64,000 bases of DNA, taken from the NCBI GenBank assembly GCA_946406115.1, contig OX291545.1:21509153-21573152 (forward strand). The letters run 5' to 3'. The position numbers and the translations under genes are program-made. The notes below the pieces were generated by a model. That model was not told where the DNA came from and did not search any database. It saw only the letters and a list, made by a program, of their open reading frames with translations. Positions 44,801 through 55,408 of the stretch are shown piece after piece. This DNA is from Apoda limacodes. Taxonomy: Eukaryota > Arthropoda > Insecta > Lepidoptera > Limacodidae. How positions within the stretch are numbered: the first letter of the stretch is position 1; each line of letters begins with the position of its first letter.

Positions 44801-47800
44801 GAACTAGTTGAAAACAAAATGTATCTCGGAAGTCAATGTCTCCTTCCAGTAGTTTTTATAGAAATATATATCTTAAACAACCAGTATCTTTATTTGTATT
44901 TTACTAATAAAAAAATAGGGCAGATAAAAATATGCAATACAGAAAAGGTTTATGGCATAAAATAACACATTATTACGTATTAGGTATAATCAATTGTCTT
45001 CTTATTTTGTCCAAATTAATTTGTGTTCATTGTTTTTGGTATTTTTATTATAAATGTATTTAATGCGTTTGTCTAAACAAATAAAATGAAATAAAATCAG
45101 AAGAAAAAAAGGGTTTTTTTTTATCTATGTACAGTTAAGCATCTGTAGTATGTGTGTGGGGGGCAAACTTCTCAACCTTAGATTTAGCAATTGGCTCCGA
45201 GATTGTTGCCGCTGATTTTCAAACCACAATAACATTGCTTGATCTTTAAATGTTAGCTTTCTAAACAATGTTCTTGTTTTGCCAAATTATAGCTGCAATA
45301 GACGGACTTAGCCCCAAATGTCTTACAACATCACTATTCGTTTCTCCATTTTATATTGCACATATCAAACAAATTTTCTCACCAATACACAACGCTTCTC
45401 TTTAACTGGCAATGTTTGCAGTTCACGACTAATAATACAATAAGTCTGATTCTTAAATGTTTAGGACAATTTTAGTAAACATGTGGTCGGCAATTAACAA
45501 TAAACGAAGTTTTATGACCTCAGGTGTCTCTAAAAAAGAGTTCAGCACCTTAAAAACTTAGCTGGAGCCTTTTATAACCGGTTATTAATTAATGTTTATT
45601 GGACTTTTCAATACAACAGTATTTGTTATAGAGAACGGCTGTTGCGTTATATAGTATCAATAAATGGAATTTAAGGCAAGCCAATCAAACTAAAGTAATT
45701 AAATAACTGAACTATAAAATTACGTTATAGGGAGATTTTAGTTATGTATAACGAAGGATGTTAAAGAGTTTACACAGTCTATGTATATTGAAATATATAA
45801 ATAAAAATAAAATCTTTACTAATGCTTTAACTATGTATACTGTGTGAGATTGCTTAATAATTGTTTTACTTCTTTTTTAATTTGATAAATAAAGCCACTA
45901 GATCGTTTACACGATGGTCGTTGATGTGTTACGTCATCCTTAGTCGTTTTTAAATTCTGTTTTCTTTAATTTTGTCATGGAGTCAGAATTTTACTCAAAA
46001 ATTGTATACAGTTAGGTAAGTAGATAGGGATTATGCGTTATAACAAGTTAAAAAATAAACAAAATTGTAAATCATATTGCCCCATTACATTGCTAATTCC
46101 AGGATATCGATGGTTCCGAGAACACTGGTCACCAAATCTGCAGCAGGCCGTTTTAGAAAAGAATGGACATGATTCCATCTCCGGCTTAGTTTCCCGCGAA
46201 ACCAACAATTGGGTGGGTGGTTCTGTAGCATCTCCAGATAAAAACTGTTCTAAGTTATCAAAGAATACTTGTTGTTTTCGTTTATTTTCTTCTTCGATTT
46301 CTTTTAGGCGTTTTTCTTCTTCAATTCTTCTCTTTTTTTCTAACTCCCACTCCTGAAAAAAAAAAAAACATCTATTTAATCAATTTTATTTCATAGTTAA
46401 TTCGTTATATCGTTTTTAGATGTCAGTATGACACCTGTCGAACATGACTGAAACTCGACGAAGTTTTACGATGTAATTATTCTAATTATTTAAAAATCAG
46501 CACTTGTGCTTTTTTTTATACCACCAAGGTGGCAAACAAGTTTCCGTAATATGTTCAATTTCGTGTATCATACCTAATTACTTTGGTTGATTAAAAACGT
46601 CGCCATTGTTTTTGTTTGTGTACATACAATAAAGTATAGGTTAAATTAAAGATTTTGTTATTAGGTAGGTACCTAATTTGTTTTTGAAATAATACTAAAT
46701 GAGTGCACAGGTTGTGGTAGCAAACACGAACTTTGAAAGTAGTTTAGCCAGTGTGAGTGTAAAATCAAAATTAGGTATTGTTTTGGTGACAAAAAACTGT
46801 GTACTTATAGTAAGGCCGTTGTATTCCGGATTCTGATCTGAGTACTTAACCAGAAGTGGTTTTGGGATGGTATACCACAATTAACATTTTCGAATATACA
46901 CGAAAACGCGCAGCCATTTTTGGTGAGTCGATCTTTTTATTGTTTTTGCCTACTCTGACTAAGACCTCTGTGCACGCCACTAAAAAGTATAAGATTTTAT
47001 TTTTAAAAATTTTCATGTCCATATCGGATGCTATGATTACTGCTTGTGCTAAGGATACCACTGTAATTCTTGACCGATAAGCCATATAGTTAATAATAAT
47101 GCTTCGTACCATTTTCATTTTAGCTTCTTGTTGCAGGCGTTTTTGGCGTAAAGCTTCCCTTATTTCTAACAACTTTTGCCATTGTTGAATAGCAATTTTC
47201 TCTGCATCTAACCATTTCTTGTTTTCTATTTGGTTTAAATTTTCTATCTGTTCATACTCGTACAGTTCTAACATTTCTTGTTCTTTTAACCACTTTTCAC
47301 ACTCTTGAATATTTTGAAACCTTGGATGATAGTCTAGAAAAAGAAATAGATCAAGAGCGAGTTGCAGAATGAGCGTTCTGTACCTACTATATCAATAAAA
47401 TGTAGCTAATACGCCATAGTGAGTTTAAATCTTATTTTTACAAGCAACTGTAATTAGTAGTCAATAAAAAGCTGCATTTTCCTGTAATTTATACCTTAAA
47501 TAACTACAAAACCTATTAAGAGCTTCAGAGAGCAGCGGACATTTTTGCACATTGAATTGCAATTAGTTAAGATCACCGAACTTAAAATTTGTAAAAGCTT
47601 TTTTAGTTTAGCTCTTTCAAATTGTACCTCACCCGATATGTCAATATTTTTATTGGTACCAAAACGGTGCAAGACAGGCAGGACGTTTGGATCTGCTTGG
47701 GTTTGAATTATGCACATTTATAAAGCTGTGTTACTTTTTAATACCCAACCAAAGTGTGCCAACGGAGCCCTATTACTAAGCCTACATTGTCTCTGTCCGA

Positions 47801-48124
47801 AGTTACTGAAACCCCGATTTTTTACAGCATAAAAATTACTTACAATGCTATACTAAAAAAATTTGATTCTTATACTTGTTACTAGCAACTTAAGTTAGTA
47901 CCAGGAAAATAATTACTACTCAATAAAGAGTAATGTTATTCGAAACACAGTGTAATATTATCGTAAGCACTGTATTTTAGAAATATATATAGAGTGGCAG
48001 AACAATGCTACAAGATAATTCCATACCAAAAAATAGTTTGCAAATACCTTCTCTAGCTTTTGCTTCTCGCTGTCTGATCCTTCTCCTTCTCTCCTTTTTA
48101 GCTAGATTCCTCCATTGTTTATGC
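38801..48124 (-). CDS. ZRSR2: ZRSR2/Urp-like U2AF35-related splicing factor
   Basis: ZRSR2 proteins contact the 3' splice site, mainly of U12-type introns, with a U2AF-homology RRM. Minus-strand exons: 48124-48048, 47333-47110, 46352-46089, 44537-44361, 42859-42694, 41029-40912 and 39311-38801 (TGA). All phases join to about 511 residues. In order: basic start (HKQWRNLAKKERRRRIRQR), charged coiled coil, CCCH finger 1 as CX8CX5CX3H (CPFFSK to CSRNH, residues about 162-181), UHM-type RRM (LEYEDSDTYKEFQDFFFDVL, HLRGNTYVEF, RWYAGRQMSLQFC), finger 2 as CX7CX5CX3H (CGLQSRGRCPKGRSCNFLH) and an RS-rich tail. Exon 48124 opens in mid-codon, so a short first exon with the start is missing. The vertebrate protein is about 480 residues. 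Confidence 0.95.
39078..39255 (-). repeat. 24-bp coding repeats in the RS tail
   Basis: About seven units of 24 bp on the minus strand encode RRRSKSPQ or RRRSRSPK octads. Three successive units are nearly identical at DNA level (plus strand AACGTCTTCTTTGGGGAGAT). They supply the SR-protein-like arginine/serine tail and are a place where copy number could vary. Confidence 0.9.
39870..40260. repeat. LINE/SINE tail repeats, two units
   Basis: Two units of the family seen at 36330-37200 (TAAATTCGATTATCAG and TAAATTCGGTTATCGG starts, CATGCCAAATTTCATCTCC inside the first). They lie in the last intron of the ZRSR2-like gene, on the side near the stop-containing exon. Confidence 0.72.
40252..40372 (-). 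mobile_element. tRNA-derived SINE, minus orientation
   Basis: The reverse complement reads TTGGTAGTGTGGCCGGCTAC (A-box region), GATTGATTCCCGCACTAG (B-box region), then ACAAACATTGATGTGATAAA and a GTGTTTGTCTTGAGTCTGG tail. The same order is seen at 50832-50905. Confidence 0.75.
40590..40860 (+). mobile_element. 5S rRNA-derived SINE-like element
   Basis: CAAAGTTAAGCAAGTCGGGC then GTGGTCAATACCTGGACAGG TGATCACC (40733-40780) follows the 5S rRNA gene in order (GAAGTTAAGCAACGTCGGGC, GGTCAGTAC, TGGATGGGTGACC). The upstream part ACCAGCCGTGCTCGTGACCA also has the look of a 5S 5' half. It lies in an intron of the ZRSR2-like gene. An open 88-codon frame here is not regarded as a gene. Confidence 0.7.
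41340..41610. repeat. Dispersed repeat, copy 2
   Basis: CCTGTTTCCTCCCTGGATGT, ACCTTTTAGGTGAAATAATC and TTTTGGTTGACATTTGGAAA match in order the block at 11020-11310. Confidence 0.65.
42317..42430. mobile_element. Mariner-type MITE with TA target
   Basis: The ends CAGTGCAACACACTTTTCTG and, as reverse complement, TAGTGCAACAAACTTTTCTG form 25-bp inverted repeats around a 114-bp element. TA precedes (42315-42316) and follows (42431-42432), the target used by Tc1/mariner elements. Confidence 0.82.
43080..43121. repeat. Perfect 15-bp hairpin
   Basis: AGGTTTGTGTATCTA at 43080-43094 and its exact reverse complement at 43107-43121, separated by a 12-bp AT loop. Confidence 0.85.
43122..44180. other. 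ZRSR2-like gene intron, unrecognised
   Basis: AT-rich intronic DNA. A short LINE tail-like piece (AGGAGGCCTATGTTCAGCAA) begins about 44199 and runs to about 44240. No extra exon was found. Confidence 0.45.
45150..45420 (-). pseudogene. Tigger/pogo-like transposase remnant
   Basis: On the minus strand one frame reads GEKICLICAI, a stop, then NGETNSDVVRHLGLSPSIAA and IIWQNKNIV. This resembles the N-terminal helix-turn-helix of Tigger/pogo (CENP-B-like) transposases, where NGESNSDVARHFG and S..TV..I are typical. Stops and frame changes follow, so it is dead. Identification is by eye. Confidence 0.5.
46508..46545 (-). mobile_element. Solo 3' tip of the CR1/Daphne-like LINE
   Basis: Only TTTTTTTATACCACCAAGGT followed by GGCAAACAAG is kept, the terminal segment of the LINE family seen at 5395, 32030 and 48263. 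A severely 5'-truncated insertion. Confidence 0.65.
47334..48047. other. ZRSR2-like gene intron
   Basis: AT-rich. A 73-codon minus-strand frame at 47496-47717 has no recognisable domain and lacks splice context; it is not called as a gene. Confidence 0.4.
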
Positions 48125-48262
48125 CTATGAAAAACATTTAACAAGTTTAACTGCATTAGTAAGCATACCTAGTTAGGTTTAAAACTTAGTATCCTTGGCA
48201 GGCGGATGCCCCCTTACTCCTGGCACCACCATTACAAGGTAAGGTTTTTTTTTTTTTTTTTT

Positions 48263-48790
48263 TTTTTATACCACTAAGGTGGCAAACAAGCTTACGGCCC
48301 GCCTGATGGTAAGCGGTCACCGTAGCCTATGGACGCTTGCAACACCAGGGGTATCACTTGCGCGTTGCCGACCCTTCAGAAATCTAATAACTTCTTTCTT
48401 GAAGAACTCCATACTGTAGTCCTTGCAGAATACCTTGGCAGGGAGCTCATTCCACAACTTAAGCGTTCGCGGGAGGAAGTTTCTCTGAAACCGCACTGTA
48501 CGCGACCATTTAGGTTCTAAAGTGTGAGAATGGATTCCCTGCCGATGGCGAGCGGTGCGATGGTAGAAAGTAGCCGTGGGCATCATTTCGAACAATTCCT
48601 CAGAACACAACCCATTGTACAAGCGGTAGAACACACACAGTGAGGCAAAGTCTCTCCTTAGACTTAAGGGCTCGATACCGCAAGTGAGTTTGGAATCGTC
48701 GACAATTCTCACAGCCCGTCGTTGAACCGAGTCAAAAGGGCCAAGCTGGTATCCGGGTGCACCTGCCCAGAGATGGCAGCAGTACTCCAT
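48263..48790 (-). mobile_element. CR1/Daphne-like LINE 3' end, best preserved copy
   Basis: The minus strand holds an open frame of 157 codons covering the C-terminus of the LINE polyprotein: MEYCCHLWAGAPGYQLGPFD, SVQRRAVRIVDDSKLTCGIE, MPTATFYHRTARHRQ, SRTVRFQRNFLPRTLKLWNE and FFKKEVIRFLKGR. The 3' tip and a T run (A run on the minus strand) at 48247-48270 mark the inserted end. It is open to the tail, unlike the copies at 5395 and 32030, so it looks younger. Confidence 0.88.
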
Positions 48791-49109
48791 ATGGGTAAAC
48801 CCTTCCAGAGAAAATAATAATTATAACCTAATATCAAACCAAGACTTTTGATGGTTCGGGATTTTACAGTAGATGTTTGCTTGTTTAATTGATATTAAAC
48901 CACTGCTTCTCAATAATAATTGTACCAGTCTATAATAGACTATTACACCTAATTTTTTTTATTGTTATAAGAAAAGGTTTTTTCAAAACTTTGATGCAAT
49001 TCAGACGATAAAAGCTGACAAAATTAGAGCAGTTTTAAGTTCGCTTGTTTAGTGCGTGAGCAGAAACGCTTTATACTAAGAGCAGTTTTGGTAGCCATCG
49101 CCGGGAAGG

Positions 49110-50176
49110 CTGATTTAGTATTCATAGCGTATAGACCATATCTGTGATGGGGATGGAGGCGGACTGCTCGCATGTTGTTGGTGCGTTCGGTAGATACAGC
49201 CGTTCAAAGTGGGGTTATGGTAACGAAATTTTTACCATCGCCGGGAAGGCTGACAATAGAACACTATTATAATATGCACAATACCTATGTAAACTAAAAA
49301 AAACTGACAAGATTCGGTGGTGTGGAATAACAAAGACTATCACGCAAAGGTGGGGAAAAAACTCGTAGTAACATGTATCGTTGCGCCGTCAAAACATTTT
49401 TAAATCGGCAAATAGAGCCGTGACGAATAAGTCCGGATAATCGGAATTCTACTGTATTTATCTTTAACTTATTGAGGTTTTATTTGGTAACTGCTTTTCT
49501 GCAGTACATTGTGATAAAACACTATTATCACACCATGCCGAGGACATACAATCCATAGTAACATCTTTCACGGACCGCGCATATAACCCATGAGACAAGG
49601 AGTTTATTGACAGTGAGTTAAAACATGTACTTAAGAAGGCTAGTCACATATTTCGGTGGTCCGATTGCCGATGGAGCGGTTATGTCCTACAGTGAAGACT
49701 TCGTACCGGAAGTCAAAACCTCCAGCCCGATCGACCGATGAATTTAAGATGGGGCCACCATCCATGGTAGCTGTATGCGGAAGGCAGAGGACCGGAAGAA
49801 ATGATGTGCCTTAGAGGAGGCTAGTGGCCAGCAGTGGTCCGAAATAAAAACTTTAGATTATTACAAATTATACATACAATTAAAAAAAAACTACAAAAAC
49901 CGTGTCATTGCCACTTTGATTTTTGACGAAAGGTTTTTAGATTGGCTATTACTACTAAATGCAACACCGAATCTTGTTAATTTTTTTTACAGTTTACAAA
50001 GGTATTTTGTATATTAGAATACTTTTCTATTGTTAGCCTTCCCGGCGATGGTAACATTTTTATTACCATAACCCCACTTGAGACGGCTGTATCTATCAAA
50101 TGCACCAACACCATGCGAATAGAATGCCTCGATCTCCATCACAGAAATGGTATACAAGCTATGAATACTAAATCAG
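49110..50176. mobile_element. Element with 150-bp imperfect inverted repeats
   Basis: The left arm 49110-49259 starts CTGATTTAGTATTCATAGC and ends ACCATCGCCGGGAAGGCTGA CAATAG; the right arm 50027-50176 is its reverse complement with scattered differences. A third copy of CCATCGCCGGGAAGGCTGA sits just outside at 49095-49113. 767 bp lie between the arms, including an RTE-like LINE tail. No transposase was found. Confidence 0.8.
49640..49855 (+). mobile_element. RTE-like LINE 3' end fragment inside the inverted repeat
   Basis: ACTTCGTACCGGAAGTCAAA, CCTCCAGCCCGATCGACCG, ATGCGGAAGGCAGAGGACCG and CTTAGAGGAGGCTAGTGGCC match the tail family at 26120, 28380 and 35205. Confidence 0.75.
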
Positions 50177-50700
50177 TCTCCTCAACTCCAATTTGCAATC
50201 ACCGCCCTAGGCAAATGGTTTCAGAAATGGAGAATCGAAGTGAATCCCTACAAAAGCTCTGCAGTTCTCTTCACCGTTGACCGCCCTCCGCGACTTATCT
50301 TCCCTCTTACTCTTCGGCCGTACCATTCCTTGGCAAAACAAGGTTAAATACCTCGGTGTGACCCTGGATAGGCGTCTAAACTTCCGCAATCACACCAAAA
50401 TAGTTACAGACCGAGCCGCTTTTGCCCTCGGTCGACTATATCCCATGATAGGCAAGTACAGTAAGATGTCTCTTAAATTAGCTGACTCTTTACACCACTT
50501 GCAGCCGCCCTACACTGGCATACGCGTTGTCTAAACGCAACCTCCATAGACTCCAGACCCTCCAAAACCGCTTCCTCAGAGCGGCCTCCGGACTTCGAGC
50601 TCCCCACAATTCCCCAATACCTTATAGACCTGGCAATCAGCTTTTTCGACCGTACACATAATCACCCAAACCGAATAATTGTGCAATCCACAAGCTACCA
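50177..50700 (+). mobile_element. Jockey-like LINE fragment
   Basis: The plus strand reads LQFAITALGKWFQKWRIEVN and PYKSSAVLFT, then, after a frame change, RTIPWQNKVKYLGVTLDRRL and NFRNHTKIVTDRAAFALGRL, then LHRLQTLQNRFLRAASGLRA. This is the thumb and C-terminal part of a Jockey-type reverse transcriptase. Frame changes and stops show that it is inactive. Confidence 0.82.
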
Positions 50701-50831
50701 TACCCCCGACCGACCACGGCACGGTCGAAAAATTATTGTTAGGCAGCGCGGCCTCGGCACGTACTAACGTACAGACGACGATCGCGCTATCTGCATAGCG
50801 AGACTAGTCTCGACGGCCGCTCCTATTTGGT

Positions 50832-50905
50832 AGTGTGGCCGTCTGCTGTGGTTCGATTCCTGCACTGTACAAACATTTACGTTTGTCTTGAGACTGGATG
50901 TATTT
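50832..50905 (+). mobile_element. tRNA-derived SINE fragment
   Basis: TGGTAGTGTGGCCGTCTGCT, GTGGTTCGATTCCTGCACTG, then ACAAACATTTACGTTTGTCT and TGAGACTGGATG. Matches the SINE on the minus strand at 40252-40372. Just upstream, CGAGACTAGTCTCG and GCGCTATCTGCATAGCG are short palindromes. Confidence 0.7.
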
Positions 50906-51154
50906 AGCTATTATTAATATAGCTATTATAGCAAGTAATAATCTGCTTCTTGTAAGATTCAGATATTTATGTGATATTTATAAGTGGTGAGAATCTAGCA
51001 ATGTGCCAAAATGATTTATTATGCTTATTTTCCTTAATGTTGACTTTGATTGTTTGTTTGCACGTTTTTAACTTTGCTTGCATAATGGTCCGATTTTCTG
51101 CCATTCTGACCGACCCGTGTGCGTAATATCCTGGACTTTGCCGATTTGACTTGT

Positions 51155-51395
51155 TTTTAAAGGTGTCTGACGCCGAGCAACCCCAGCCACCGACAATTCG
51201 GGACCCCCAGCCTTCGACTAGTCAGAAGTCTTAGCCCTTGACTAATCAGGAACTCCAACCATCTACTAGTCGTGATGATTTTGGCCGTGTTGACGAACCC
51301 TACAAACATCATCATTATATTGAAGACCTACCAGACATGTCAAATTTAGTAAAAGTGTACCGCCTACGGGGAAGCAAGAGCAAGCTGTTGCTTTA
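51155..51395 (+). pseudogene. ORF remnant with PQPSTS motifs
   Basis: One frame reads EQPQPPTIRDPQPSTSQ, a stop, then QELQPSTSRDDFGRVDEPYK and ends SKSKLLL. Such tails with repeated PQPSTS are common at the C-termini of pogo- and piggyBac-like transposases, but no catalytic part is present. Unassigned. Confidence 0.35.
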
Positions 51396-51465
51396 GCTTA
51401 GTCTCACACACACACACACACCCTCTCTCACACACACACACACTCACTCACAGACACACGCTCCC
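51395..51465. repeat. CA-rich microsatellite
   Basis: Interrupted CACACA runs with CTCTCTC and CTCACTCACAG segments. Confidence 0.9.
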
Positions 51466-53055
51466 AGGGGCCAGGAACCTCCCCCTTTTTTTATGTAAAA
51501 TTAAAATTAAGTAACCAATGTAAATTAAGTAAACAAAAAATGTAGGAACCAACTTCTATCAGACTATTGAATGGTTAATTAATATACAATTTTTCTGCGT
51601 ATTTTTGGGTTGATAGTGAGCAGGGGAAGGGGGAGGTACCCCCGAAAAGGAGAGGAACCAGAACGCCCCCCTTCTTTATATTATTTTTTATAAATTTAAC
51701 TTCGCTTTGCTCCTGCCTTAACCTTCTAACCTAACTACAATGACATTGGAGTACCCTAGCAAGATTCCTGGGAATAAAAAAAATAACCACAAATGTTAAG
51801 GCAGGAGCTTGTTTCGCGTTGCATAACAATAACGCGTGTTATGATTACTGGTCAATGTGGTAATCGCATAAAAAAACGTTACTAAAAACTAGTGTCACAT
51901 CACTTATAAAAAGCAAAAGCAAAAATTTTACCCTAGGAAAATACCTATGTAATTGCAATATGCATTTTTCAACAAAAATCAAACCCTATTAGCAAAAAAA
52001 AGCCCTAGGGATTTCATACATTCGACTGATGTAGTCAGTCCAAAAAAAGAAAATTTGCATTTTTCCAATTTATTATCAATTTTCACGATTTGATTGACAT
52101 GATTTATTTTTTTCTGACAAACTACATGATTCCAGGCTCTGAAACTTCGCACAGTTAATATTGCAAACTATATCTATTAGTCAAAAAATTTATTCTTCCT
52201 TATAAGTGCCACCATCAAAAATCAGAGTGCCTGCTTTTAAATCCACTATCGCTTTTGCGTCCTGATCCCTCAACCCTATTGAATGGATACAGAATCACCC
52301 GGGCAGTGGTACAGCATCTTTATATTGCAATTTTAGTGTTGATATCTATTACAATGTCTGTAAAGGTGATAATTTTATACTTCTTTGCACCACATCATTT
52401 TTGAATAAAATGATTTTAATAAATGAAGATGCATCCCCTTATACCCAAATGGAATGCAGAAATCAGCGGCCCATTTTTTTTGTATGGATATTTAGAAAAA
52501 TAAATTTTTGTATGGATTTTGCTTGGTATGCATTAAACATACCCCTCAGTGGGATGGGAAAAACATACCCAAACCTAATTTAATCTAGCACTAGTATTTT
52601 AGTATAGACTTTACTTGAATATTTTTTTTTCAAAAACTTTTCTTTTCTGCCGACTTTTTTATTTCATTTGTGTATAAGGGGGTCCTACTCTTTCCGCATC
52701 AAAATCACCAGGCCACAAGCACTCTGCAGCCGCATCGTTTCACGTTTTGTTGGGGAACACAAACTTTCGGGTTATGTATCTAAATTTAATCGCTAAAAAA
52801 AAATCACATCAATATTACCAAATTGTGCTCCAACACTCAAATTTACAATCACTGTAATATCTTTACCTTCCCATTTGATATTAAGGTCATTCCTCTTCCG
52901 ATATACTTAGCATATTTTAGTTCACTGCTGATTTTAATAACTGTGGCTGTAAATTTATTTCAGAAAATAACCACACATAAACCCACAAATAAAAAATAAC
53001 AAAAACAATAATAAAGCCACAGATTAAAGAGATATAATCGCACACCTCATCATGG
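51466..53055. other. Gene-free AT-rich stretch
   Basis: An inverted repeat with perfect 14-bp arms GCTCCTGCCTTAAC (51710-51723) and its complement (51795-51808) is the only clear structure. The rest is unrecognised. Confidence 0.5.
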
Positions 53056-53500
53056 TTTGCGTTCAAAAACGATTATCTTGAGTAAAAAATTACGTCATTG
53101 TAGGGCTCGTGCCGGTGATATCGCACGAATTCGTCTGGTCGCACCGACTCGCTGCGACATGTTAAAGGTACCAGTACACGTTGGGTGGGCCCGTCGGCCC
53201 AACGCGCTCACCCAACATATACTGGGCCCATTTGCGTATATTTGCCGTTTGCGGCTAACGCTCGCCGACGATCCGGCGAGTATCGGTTTTTTGTGCACGA
53301 GTCGCAGGGAATTTTTCGTAAATAACACAAGCTTAGCTTCGTAACTTACGAACAACTTAAACATACCGTCTGTATTTCATTTACCTTGTTCTGTTTCGAT
53401 GTATAGAGAAAATCCACCACCTTCTTTTGCGCGATCTTTTTTAATTACTCATCTTTGTTAGTCATGTCAATAAAAATTTAAAGCGCTGTACTAGAAAATT
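53056..53500. repeat. GC-rich structured block
   Basis: GTTGGGTGGGCCCGTCGGCC and CAACGCGCTCACCCAAC form a strong imperfect hairpin at about 53180-53220, followed by CGCTCGCCGACGATCCGGCG. The block is much richer in GC than the preceding 1.5 kb and may be the 5' region of the next element or a separate MITE. Confidence 0.45.
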
Positions 53501-53652
53501 ACAACAGCTGCAATTGCCTTTACGCCCAACGCCGTTACGCCGTTACAAAATGAAACACGCCGACGTGTACTGGAGCTTTAAAACGTATAAAGGTAGACGG
53601 CTCAATACAGTGTTACCGCGACTGACGACCAATGGTCGCGCGACTTGCAGCG

Positions 53653-55408
53653 ATGTCAATGCTCTCTCCCATCGAGGACACCCCGCCCCGGCCAGACCCG
53701 AACTCATCCACCTCAAATAAGGGCAGTCGCACCAGCCAGACCAGCAAGGTAACTCCCCCAATCTCGGCCCCATTGATTACTAACCCGCCATCAATCCCAC
53801 TGCCGCGCAGAGACCCAAGGGTTCGCAACAGGGACGTTAGGCCGAGACCTTTCTCTCTTAGCCCTACGAAGGATCCTGTCGAGCGAGCACGCCATGAGGC
53901 AAGAGAGGCCATCGCCGATCGGCGAAAATCATTGACCACCCAAGAGCCCCCCCCCCACCTGAGGGGATGGAAGTCTCTGAGATTTCCCCCCTCCAACCTG
54001 CTGCGCCCTCTGCGCCTTCAACGTCAGCGCCACCGAACGGTCGTTCCTACGCACAGGCAATTAGTGCACCTCAAACCACTTTGCAGACCGAAAAAGCTCA
54101 GCCGCCACAAGCAGTAAGTGCCCAAACAGCCCCTAAGGAAAACAATAGTCACCCCCCTATAGCCGTCGAGTCCCTTCCCCAATGCGACGCACCTAAAGAA
54201 ACTGCATTCCATACTAGGCCACGCCGCCAACGCCCGCCCGTTCGGCAAAGGGGTTCGATTCTTCCCAAAGTCTCCTTTGGAGTATCGTACGGTTGTGGCC
54301 TACATTGACGAGCTGTCTAAGCTGGACCCAGCAGTATCTTGGTACTGCTACAGCTTAGACAGCGAACGGCCGCAAAAAATCGCACTCAAAGGACTCCCTC
54401 AAGACACCTCGCTCAACGAGATATCTGAGGACCTCGCCTTCGCCGGCTTCCCAGTGTCGCATGTGCGGCAGAATTCTGCAGTTCGGGGTCGACCTAACTG
54501 CATTTATTATGCCCAGTTACAGCACAGGCATACTCTTGCCGAGCTGCAACAGCTGTACGCAGTAAACGAGCTGCTCATCATGCCTGGCATAACTATTGAA
54601 GCTTAGCGTACACGCCCCGGCCCGGCGAAATGCCATAGGTGCCAGGCATTTGGCCACGCCTCCTCTAACTGCCACCGACCAATCAAATGTGTGCGCTGCG
54701 GCGGCGTGCACCCGGCGTCCGACTGCGATCGGCAAACGGTCGCAGTCAAATGCGTCAACTGCAAGCAAGCGCACACGGCCAACAGCCGCTCGTGTCCTGT
54801 ATTCAGGCGCGAGGCGAGACGTAGGGGGGTGACTATCAACCCTCCGTTACCCCGTAACAAAGCCCAACGGGCTACAAATTTGCCCCCGCCATCGCCCACT
54901 ACCCTGCAACAACTCTTCGGGCGCAAATTTAATGACCCCTGCCAACCCCCCCACCGATAGATCCCAAGCTCTCGGGAGAAAAAGGAGGCCACGACGGAAA
55001 AAATCCGCACCTAAGTCTACAACAATCGTTCCGGCTACTATCCCGGTAGTACCGGACACTTATTCATTTGTGCCCAACATTTATTTGCCACCCCCCCAGT
55101 TCGCCGACCCCCCGCAACCCCCCAATACGTCTCAACCACCCACCACCAACCAACCACCAAAATCAAAATCGCGCACTGTCGCTGCTCAGCAGTATCAACC
55201 CAGTGGCAGTGGCACTCAATACACACAGGGCCCACCCCGCATGCAAGCTGGTGCCCTAAATGTAGCCAGAGCCGCAATAGCGGCATTAAACGCGGCCATA
55301 GAGGCCATAGCTGCCGGCCAAAATCCCCTGCCAGCCCTTTTTAACGGCTTGGCACAACTCACCACAATTCTCACGTGGGAATTTAATGGGGCCTCATCGG
55401 GGCCTTAA
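53653..55408 (+). pseudogene. Jockey ORF1 (gag-like), broken
   Basis: The product normally binds element RNA. The probable start is ATG at 53653 (MSMLSPIEDTPPRPDPNSST). Frames change near 53970, 54280 and 54940, and an in-frame TAG occurs at 54604 just before the nucleic-acid-binding knuckles. Three cysteine clusters are clear: CHRCQAFGHASSNC, CVRCGGVHPASDC and CVNCKQAHTANSRSC (54645-54800). A proline-rich stretch and a short helical end (ARAAIAALNAAIEAIAAG) finish the frame. GC is higher than in the surrounding host DNA. Confidence 0.85.

Noticed and set aside
47496..47717. 73-codon minus-strand frame in a ZRSR2 intron
   Set aside because: No recognisable domain, and the exons on both sides already join in phase without it.
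53543..54248. Several minus-strand frames of 70-127 codons
   Set aside because: Antisense of the GC-rich Jockey gag; no homology recognised.
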